A stretch of DNA of 64,000 nucleotides from an uncultured Prevotella sp. (GTDB taxonomy: Bacteria; Bacteroidota; Bacteroidia; Bacteroidales; Bacteroidaceae). The position numbers were made by a program, and so were the translations under genes. Shown here piece by piece: positions 47,376 to 54,233 of this stretch (position 1 is the stretch's first letter; each line of letters opens with the position of its first letter). The DNA lies in NCBI GenBank assembly GCA_938028745.1, contig CALIZL010000037.1, positions 1 through 64,000 of the forward strand. Direction: 5' to 3'. The notes beneath the pieces were generated by a model that made no database searches, was not told the DNA's origin, and worked only from the letters and a program-made list of their open reading frames with translations.

Positions 47376-47462
47376 AACAAATAAGCCCCTCCGAAGAGGG
47401 GCAATAGGGACTAAGCCCTTCGGCATATAGCCTTATTGTGATAAGATGTAGAATAAATCTTA
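47376..47462 (-). ncRNA. tracrRNA of the type II-C CRISPR system
   Basis: Read on the minus strand. The anti-repeat (complement of 47435-47452) pairs with the first 18 bases of the CRISPR repeat: GUUGUG pairs fully (first pair G-U), then GAUGUAGA pairs fully, with a small internal loop between, the standard bulged repeat:anti-repeat duplex. It is followed by AAUAAGGCUAUAUGCCG, resembling the nexus region of known tracrRNAs, a short AGGG/CCCU stem, and a terminator hairpin GCCCCTC-TTCG-GAGGGGC (47385-47402) with a T-rich tail. A consensus promoter lies directly upstream. The 5' end can also fold on itself (ATAAGAT with ATCTTAT), competing with crRNA pairing. Length about 87 nt. Confidence 0.85.
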
Positions 47463-47467
47463 TGGCT

Positions 47468-47500
47468 GCAAAATTAACAAAAACATTTTGCCCTACCAAA
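47468..47500 (-). promoter_or_regulatory. tracrRNA promoter
   Basis: On the minus strand TTTG (47497-47500), 20 bp, TAATTTTGC (47468-47476): an exact Bacteroidota consensus. It overlaps the cas9 promoter on the other strand, so the two may compete. Confidence 0.75.
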
Positions 47501-47518
47501 TAATTAATGTAATTTTAC
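47487..47518 (+). promoter_or_regulatory. cas9 promoter
   Basis: TTTG (47487-47490), 19 bp, TAATTTTAC (47510-47518), one mismatch from the -7 consensus, about 60 bp before the cas9 start. Confidence 0.6.
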
Positions 47519-47577
47519 ACCTAAATCCTAATGGGATAGTAAATAGCAAGAAACAAACAACACCCTAACTAACGATT

Positions 47578-50500
47578 ATGATTACACGAATATTGGGCCT
47601 TGATACTGGTACAAACAGCCTTGCTTGGGCTGTGGTAGACAGAAATGCCAACGGAAACTACACGTTGGTGAAACGCGGCGATGTTATCTTCAGCGAAGGC
47701 GTAAAGATAGAAAAAGGCAAAGAATCGTCTAAAGCAGCCGAAAGAACAGGACACAAGTCTTTGCGCGTGCAGTATGCTAGGCGGCGTCTACGTAAGATTG
47801 ATACGCTGAAAGTGCTTGTAAGTCTCGACCTGTGCCCTTATCTTTCCGACGAACAACTCAGCCTTTGGAAAGCCAAGAAAACATATCCGCTCACCGATGA
47901 CTTTATGCTTTGGCAGCGTTCGGGTAGTGCCGAAGAGAACAACCCTTACTATTGCCGCTACCGTTGCCTAACGCAAAAGCTCGATCTTACCGACCAAAGC
48001 CAGCGTTTTCTTCTGGGTCGGGCATTCTATCACTTGGCGCAACGTCGTGGGTTTCTTAGCAACAGGCTCGACACCACGGCCGATTCCGTCGAGTCGGGCA
48101 AGGTCAAATCGGGCATTGCCCAGCTTTCTGTAGAGATGGAAAAGGCTGGTTGCACGTTTCTAGGCGAGTATTTCTATCAACTCTACAAACAACATGGCAA
48201 CACCGTCAGGCTAAGGAGCCGATATACCGACAGGGAAGAACATTATATAAAGGAGTTCTTGGCCATCTGCGAAAAACAAGGACTGGATGCCCAATGGGTT
48301 GAAAAACTGCAAAGTGCCTTGTATTTCCAACGCCCGTTAAAGTCGCAACGTAAGGGTGTAGGCAAATGTACATTCGAGCCAAAGAAGCCGCGTTGCGCCG
48401 AATCGCACCCCGATTACGAAGCGTTCAGAATGCTCTGCATTCTCAATAACATTAAGATAAAAACGCCAAACGACACTTCGTTACGACCGCTAAACACACA
48501 AGAACGCGAAAAGATTTGGCCGCTGTTCTTCAGAAAGTCTAAGCCCAACTTCGATTTCGAGGACATCGCAAAGGCGTTGGCAGGCAAAAACAACTACGCT
48601 TGGATTAAGGAAGCAGACGAAAAGCCATACAGGTTTAACTACCGCATGCACCAAGGCGTGTCGGGCTGTCCCGTAACAGCACAGCTGATAGACATCTTTG
48701 GCCCTGATTGGAAGGCAGGCATTGCCGAGACATACACGGCCGCTGGAAAGAAGAACGGCACAAAAACCATCGACGAAATGGCGGATGATGTATGGAATGT
48801 GCTTTATTCATTCTCGTCGAAAGACAAGTTAAAGGCTTTCGCCACCGAGAAGTTGCAACTCGATGAGGCCAGTGCTACGAAGTTTGCCAATGAAAAGCTG
48901 CCGCATGGCTTTGCCGCGTTAAGCCTTAAAGCCATTCGCAACATCCTGCCTTTCTTGCGCCAAGGCTTCATCTACGCCCACGCCGTACTCTTGGCCAAGA
49001 TACCCGACATTGTTACAAACGCCGTTTGGGATGATGCTCACAAACGCGAGCAGATACTTTCGGGGCTGCTGGAGATTATCGAAAACTATAACCCCAAAGA
49101 CCGTGGCGTTGAGGGTACGATAGACTTCTGCATCAAAAGTCACTTGCAAGACGTGGTCGACCTGCGCCCAGGTGCTGCCGATGCGCTTTACCATCCCTCG
49201 ATGATAGAGGCCTATCCCGATGCAAAGCTTAACAAGATGGGCGTGTTTCAGTTGGGCAGTCCCCGCACCAACGCCATCCGCAACCCTATGGCCATGCGCT
49301 CGTTGCACATATTGCGAAGCGTGGTTAACCAGCTTCTGCGCGATGGCACAATAGACCGCGACACGGAGGTGCATGTGGAATATGCACGCGAACTGAACGA
49401 TGCCAACAAACGCAAGGCCATAGCCGATTATCAAAAGGATATCGAACGCAAGCGTGCGGATTATCGCAAACGCATTGTTGAAGAGTATAAAAACAAATGT
49501 CACAAAGAGATAGAACCCACAGAAACTGACATTCTTAAATATCAACTGTGGGAAGAACAAAACCACAGGTGCCTATACACAAACGGCGAGATTGGCATCT
49601 GCGATTTTCTAGGTGACAATCCGAAGTTCGACATCGAGCATACCATTCCCCGAAGTGTTGGTGGAGACAGCACGCAAATGAACCTAACGCTCTGCGATGC
49701 GATGTTCAATAGGCAGGTGAAAGGTGCGAAACTACCCACCCAGCTATCTAACCATGCAGACATATTGAAAAGAATTGCTCCCTGGAAAAGCAAGTGCGAA
49801 GACCTACGAAAACAGCTAGACAAGATACGCACGTATGGTGGTATGGAGAAAGCTATGAAAGACCGGCTGATACAAAAACGCCATCGCCTGAAGATGGAAC
49901 TAGATTATTGGCAGGGCAAATACAGCCGATTTACGATGACCGAAGTACCCGAAGGGTTCAGTCGTCGTCAAGGAGCGGGCATCGGTTTGGTTTCAAAGTA
50001 TGCGGGGTTGTTCTTAAAGTCGCTCTTCCACAACGAACAAAATCCCAACAAGAGCAACGTCTACGTGGTGAAAGGCGTAACCACAGCCGAGTTCAGGCGT
50101 ATGTGGGGGCTACAAGGCGAGTACGAAAAGAAATCGCGACTTAACCATTGCCACCATTGCATCGATGCCATAACCATAGCCTGCATCGGTAAGGCCGAAT
50201 ACGATAAGATGGCGCAATACTATCACGACGAAGAAGTGTCGCGCTGGCATGGTTCTGCCAGCAAGCCCCATTTCAAGAAGCCTTGGCGCACCTTTACCGA
50301 AGATGTGTTGGCCTTAGAGCAGTCGCTCTTGGTGAAACACCTCACCAAAGACAACATGCCCAAACAGACCAAAAAGCACGTGCGTACAGCTAAGGGTAAA
50401 TATCTTGCCCAGGGCGATGCCGCCAGAGGTTCACTACATAAGGACACTTATTATGGTGCTATCCAGCAAGAGGGCGAGATACGCTATGTGTTGCGTAAGT

Positions 50501-51255
50501 CTTTAAGCGACTTTAATAGTGAATCGGAACTCGAAAATATAGTAGACCAAGCCGTTAAGGAGAAGATAAAGGCGGCCGTTGCCGGTAAAAACTTTAAGAC
50601 AGCCATTGCCGAACCCATATTTATGAATAAGGAAAAGGGTATAAGGATAAATAAGGTGAGGTGCTATGCTGACAGCGTTAAGAATCCGCTACATATACGT
50701 CAACAACGTGATTTGTCGGATAAAGAATATAAGCAACAGTTTCACGTGGTTAACGATAGCAACTATATGTTGGCGATTTATGAAGGGGAAGTTAAGGGTA
50801 AGGTGAAACGCGATTTCGCGCTTGTTAATAATATCACTGCGGCATCGTTCTTCAAACGGAGTAATCGTAGAAAGAATGCTGAACCGCTTGTACCTAGAAC
50901 AAGCCCGAAAGGCAATTTGGCTTTACTTGTTACGTTGAAAATAGGTATGCAAGTTCTTCTTTATGAGAAATCGCCTGAAGAGATAAAGTTTGACAAACCA
51001 CACGATTTGGTAAAACGTTTGTATAAAGTTGTCGGACTTAGCATAGACGGTAGTTGTATTATGATTGATCTAAGATACAATCAAGAAGCTAGGCAAGCCA
51101 AAGATGTAAAACCCAAGAAAGGTGCGTATATGGAAAACGAACAGTTTAGACCTTGCATAAGACTTAGGCACACGCAGTTTAAGGCACTTGTTGAGGGCGT
51201 CGACTTTGAGTTTAACATCCTTGGCGAGATTAAAAGGAAAGATCGTCATGCTTAA
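47578..51255 (+). CDS. cas9: CRISPR-associated endonuclease Cas9, type II-C
   Basis: 1225 residues. RuvC-I: ILGLDTGTNSLAWAVVD with Asp9. An arginine-rich bridge helix follows (YARRRLRKIDTLK, about 61-73). RuvC-II: VHVEYARELND with Glu601. HNH: FDIEHTIPRSVGGDSTQMNL with His688. RuvC-III: NHCHHCIDAITIA with His860 and Asp863. All catalytic residues are present, so the protein should cut both strands of crRNA-matched DNA. The large size and absence of csn2/cas4 genes fit Bacteroidota subtype II-C. The stop codon overlaps the cas1 start by 8 bp. The gene is more GC-balanced in the first two thirds than in the last, which is AT-richer (PAM-interacting region), suggesting different history of that part. 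Confidence 0.96.
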   Translation: MITRILGLDTGTNSLAWAVVDRNANGNYTLVKRGDVIFSEGVKIEKGKESSKAAERTGHKSLRVQYARRRLRKIDTLKVLVSLDLCPYLSDEQLSLWKAKKTYPLTDDFMLWQRSGSAEENNPYYCRYRCLTQKLDLTDQSQRFLLGRAFYHLAQRRGFLSNRLDTTADSVESGKVKSGIAQLSVEMEKAGCTFLGEYFYQLYKQHGNTVRLRSRYTDREEHYIKEFLAICEKQGLDAQWVEKLQSALYFQRPLKSQRKGVGKCTFEPKKPRCAESHPDYEAFRMLCILNNIKIKTPNDTSLRPLNTQEREKIWPLFFRKSKPNFDFEDIAKALAGKNNYAWIKEADEKPYRFNYRMHQGVSGCPVTAQLIDIFGPDWKAGIAETYTAAGKKNGTKTIDEMADDVWNVLYSFSSKDKLKAFATEKLQLDEASATKFANEKLPHGFAALSLKAIRNILPFLRQGFIYAHAVLLAKIPDIVTNAVWDDAHKREQILSGLLEIIENYNPKDRGVEGTIDFCIKSHLQDVVDLRPGAADALYHPSMIEAYPDAKLNKMGVFQLGSPRTNAIRNPMAMRSLHILRSVVNQLLRDGTIDRDTEVHVEYARELNDANKRKAIADYQKDIERKRADYRKRIVEEYKNKCHKEIEPTETDILKYQLWEEQNHRCLYTNGEIGICDFLGDNPKFDIEHTIPRSVGGDSTQMNLTLCDAMFNRQVKGAKLPTQLSNHADILKRIAPWKSKCEDLRKQLDKIRTYGGMEKAMKDRLIQKRHRLKMELDYWQGKYSRFTMTEVPEGFSRRQGAGIGLVSKYAGLFLKSLFHNEQNPNKSNVYVVKGVTTAEFRRMWGLQGEYEKKSRLNHCHHCIDAITIACIGKAEYDKMAQYYHDEEVSRWHGSASKPHFKKPWRTFTEDVLALEQSLLVKHLTKDNMPKQTKKHVRTAKGKYLAQGDAARGSLHKDTYYGAIQQEGEIRYVLRKSLSDFNSESELENIVDQAVKEKIKAAVAGKNFKTAIAEPIFMNKEKGIRINKVRCYADSVKNPLHIRQQRDLSDKEYKQQFHVVNDSNYMLAIYEGEVKGKVKRDFALVNNITAASFFKRSNRRKNAEPLVPRTSPKGNLALLVTLKIGMQVLLYEKSPEEIKFDKPHDLVKRLYKVVGLSIDGSCIMIDLRYNQEARQAKDVKPKKGAYMENEQFRPCIRLRHTQFKALVEGVDFEFNILGEIKRKDRHA

Positions 51256-51763
51256 AAGAAGCCTCGTTTTTACTTCGCCCGCAGCCCTGTCGTTGAAGAA
51301 CGCACAACTGGTGATAACTTTAAAGGAACAGCCCGATGCTTGTCGGACTGTTCCCATTGAAGAACTAGGAGTTGTGTTGGTGGATAACCCAATGGTAAGC
51401 CTAACCATACCCTTGATAAACGCTTTGGCCGAGGAGAATGTTGCCCTTATCTTTTGCGACCAGAAAGGTATGCCTAACGCACTTACGCTTAGCCTACATG
51501 CCAACGCCAGTCAAGGCGAAAGCTATCGCGAACAAGTATCTGCAAGCGAAACGTTGAAGAAAGCACTATGGAAACAACTCATTGAGGCGAAGATTAGAAA
51601 TCAAGCGCGTTTGCTTAGCAAACAAGGCAAGCGGGGAGAACTGTTAAAGCCACTTTATATGAACGTGAAAAGTGGTGATGTGGATAATAAGGAAGGTGTG
51701 GCTGCTAAACTGTATTGGACCGAATTGTTTGGTAAAGACTTCCGGCGCGACCGCGAGTTGTGA
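51248..51763 (+). pseudogene. cas1: cas1 truncated by the CRISPR array
   Basis: The frame gives the first 171 residues of a Cas1 protein (full length about 300): the N-terminal beta domain and the start of the catalytic helical domain, including KSGDVDNKEGVAAKLYW with the first catalytic Glu (Glu149). The His and Asp of the active site, which lie further on, are missing. The reading stops in GAG TTG TGA, where the last bases already belong to the first CRISPR repeat. The break falls just after FRRDRE, where homologues continue with a GxxPN segment. Acquisition activity should be lost; no cas2 is present anywhere in the window. Confidence 0.9.
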
Positions 51764-52760
51764 TTTGATGTAGAGAAACGATATAATACAACTCCGTGCG
51801 CATAAACTTGCCTTGCCAATAAGTTGTGGTTTGATGTAGAGAAACGATATAATACAACGCTTTCAGCGTGTCGTTGAACAGCCTTGCGTTGTGGTTTGAT
51901 GTAGAGAAACGATATATTACAACTGCGGATTGGCAGAAGATATTGCGCAAGGAGTTGTGGTTTGGTGTAGAGAAACGATATAATACAACAACGCCACGGC
52001 ACCAGACACGTTAGGCACGGTTGTGGTTTGATGTAGAGAAACGATATAATACAACGAATTAGATGCAAAGCACATAGAGTGTAAGTTGTGGTTTGATGTA
52101 GAGAAACGATATAATACAACGCACCCACATTTCAGGCACTTGACACGGCTGTTGTGGTTTGATATAGAGAAACGATATAATACAACCGACTTTATTGCGT
52201 ATTATAAGGGGGGCAGTTGTGCTTTGATGTAGAGAAACGATATAATACAACTGAATTGTTTTACATTGGGAGGTAGCCTAAGTTGTGGTTTGATGTAGAG
52301 AAACGATATAATACAACCCATATTTGTAAGATAAAGGCGGAGCGCAGTTGTGGTTTGATGTAGAGAAACGATATAATACAACTCATCAGTCAATGGAACT
52401 CCATTTTGGTCAGTTGTGGTTTGATGTAGAGAAACGATATAATACAACTAGAACTCTCGCTCATCGTGCGAGTAAGAGTTGTGGTTTGATGTAGAGAAAC
52501 GATATAATACAACCGCTAGACGTCGAGGCGGCCAAGCAGTTCAGTTGTGGTTTGATGTAGAGAAACGATATAATACGACTCGAAAGTGATAACGCCACTT
52601 TCGTTGTTTGTTGTGGTTTGATGTAGAGAAACGATATAATACAACTGGCGTATTGCATGGGTATCGTCCACGCGGTTGTGGTTTGATGTAGAGAAACGAT
52701 ATAATACAACTTCACGCCGTACATCTATATGGGCGCATAGGTTGTGGTTTGGTATAGAAA
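51757..52760 (+). CRISPR. CRISPR array, 15 full 36-bp repeats plus a degenerate terminal repeat, 15 spacers
   Basis: Repeat: GTTGTGGTTTGATGTAGAGA followed by AACGATATAATACAAC. Period 65-66 bp; spacers 29-30 bp. Repeats start at 51757, 51823, 51888, 51954, 52020, 52085, 52151, 52216, 52282, 52347, 52413, 52478, 52544, 52610, 52675 and, partial, 52741. Nine of fifteen match the consensus; single changes occur in the 1st, 3rd, 4th, 7th, 8th and 13th. The decayed end at 52741 and anti-repeat pairing show that crRNA is read on the plus strand. There is no leader: the first repeat starts inside cas1. Each repeat contains TATAAT near its 3' end. Confidence 0.98.
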
Positions 52761-52761
52761 C

Positions 52762-53626
52762 CGTCTTGACTTTAATATTTCTATAAATTGAGTGGGGCTT
52801 GTTGTTTTTGTGTTGCCAACACTATACAGACACACCTCTCATATACGGCGTGCAGAACAAATCTACTCGCTGGCTTACAAACTTACGAAAAACCAACAAC
52901 TCCCAAATACTCCAACTCACAATCTCACTAACTCATCAACTTACCAACTCACCAACTCACCAACTCGTCAACTCATCAACTCAAAATCTTAAATATTTAA
53001 TTTTTATTTTACAAAACCGCTCTAATTTTCGCTCCGTTCTAGCGAAAATACGGGTTAAAAAGTAGGTAAAAAGCCACTATTTCTAGCTTTTCACACCTTG
53101 GAGTTTGTCTGTTTTTAAGCCTCGAACCTGCATTTTGCACCATTTTGCCTCTCTAGTTTGGTTGCCAGCTCGTATTTTTTCAACTCCATAAACCCGCTTT
53201 TAGCTCCTAAAACCCCACTTTTTATGTCCATTTTGCCCTTTTCATCCATGTGTTTTATGGTGCTAAAAGGTTATGTTTATGCTATTGCGGTGTATTCTTA
53301 TGTCTTTTCGTCTTCCATTTAGCGGCATTTTGCACGGCATTTAGCATCAAAACGGCTTGCGTTTAGCATCAAAACGCATTGCATTTAGCATCAAAACGCA
53401 CTGCATTTTGCAGCATATTGCCCTTCATTTCGTAGTAAATAGCCCCGAAATGGGTGCAAATGGCGGTGTTTTCAAATAAATATTCATTTTGTCGCATTCA
53501 CATCCTAGCCCCTTTTTGCATCAAAACAAACCCTCGCGAGAATCGATTTTTTGCGGCAAGGTGAGTGGTTGATGGACAAAAACGGCACTGATAGTGTTAA
53601 AATACTTGCTGAAAAACAGACAAAAG
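52762..53626 (+). repeat. Large non-coding repeat element, copy 3
   Basis: Begins in the decayed last CRISPR repeat with TATAAATTGAGTGGGGC, then a short heptamer tract (52860-52990), the TTTTGCACCATTTTGCC/TCTAGTTTGGT block (53134), ~21-bp GCATTTAGCATCAAAACG units (53335-53410), and the distal block TCGCGAGAATCGATTTTTTG (about 53535) to GATAGTGTTAAAAT. It is in the same orientation as copy 1 and shorter because of fewer repeat units. The following 53627-53778 holds only heptamer-like remnants. Confidence 0.8.
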
Positions 53627-53778
53627 GAGGGTGGTTGAGGAGTTGACAAGCGGGCCAGTTGACAAGTTAAGGAGCGAGTAAGTTGAAAGGCGAAGCATCT
53701 TTCTTATCATCTTCCATACTCATCAACTCATCAGCTCGTCAACTAGAGTTGATAGCTGAAGCTTCTTTCTCATCATGT

Positions 53779-53939
53779 TTTATAGTCAAACAGAATTGCT
53801 GTTGGAAAATAGTTGTTAGAAGAATGTAAGGCGTGCATAGCATAGCATCAATAAACCTTTACGCAGAAGATAAGGATCACTTTTTGTTTGCTTACGATGC
53901 GCCTATGACTTTCCAAATCCATTTCTGTTTGACTATAAA
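53779..53939 (+). mobile_element. MITE-like element, copy B
   Basis: 161 bp with terminal inverted repeats TTTATAGTCAAACAGAAT and TTTCTGTTTGACTATAAA; the outer 16 bp are a perfect match. Same orientation as copy A, 7050 bp away, bordering the CRISPR island on its right side. Non-coding; the short reading frames inside it are not genes. Confidence 0.78.
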
Positions 53940-53964
53940 TACCCCCAAAGGGTAGTTTATACGG

Positions 53965-54137
53965 CTTATCAATTGTTTTAGATTGTTTGCATCGTTTCCT
54001 GTTCATCTTTCGTTTGCTTGTCGGCATCTTGCCTGCCTTGTCCTTTTGACGTAACACGCTACGCCTTCAAGAATAATATAGGAAAGATGCTCCACAATAC
54101 ACAAGGGCTGAGCAGGCTCTAACGGCCGATTGGGATA
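53965..54137 (+). repeat. Hairpin repeat, copy 3 of 4
   Basis: CTTATCAATTGTTTTAG, then CATCGTTTCCTGTTCATC, the CTACGCCTTCAAGAATAA arm, and the end AACGGCCGATTGGG. It lies 25 bp after MITE copy B, mirroring the arrangement at copy A. Confidence 0.78.
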
Positions 54138-54164
54138 AGGCAATTGGGGGCTGCGCAATAACGA

Positions 54165-54200
54165 AAAGGGGATGGCAGAAACCAATCTGCCATCCCCTTT
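54165..54200 (-). terminator. Strong terminator of the T9SS surface-protein operon
   Basis: Perfect 15-bp stem AAAGGGGATGGCAGA/TCTGCCATCCCCTTT with loop AACCAA, 33 bp after the LRR gene stop. TTTTCGTT follows on the minus strand. Confidence 0.85.
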
Positions 54201-54233
54201 GGGGATTTCTGCCACTAGGCAAATGTGTGAGGT

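Noticed and set aside
51655..52724. Minus-strand frames repeating ISFLYIKPQ
   Set aside because: They are the CRISPR repeats translated in reverse.
52741..54233. Remnants of cas1 3' end or cas2 downstream of the array
   Set aside because: Nothing resembling Cas1 or Cas2 is seen on either strand; the sequence is repeat element copy 3, MITE B and a hairpin repeat.
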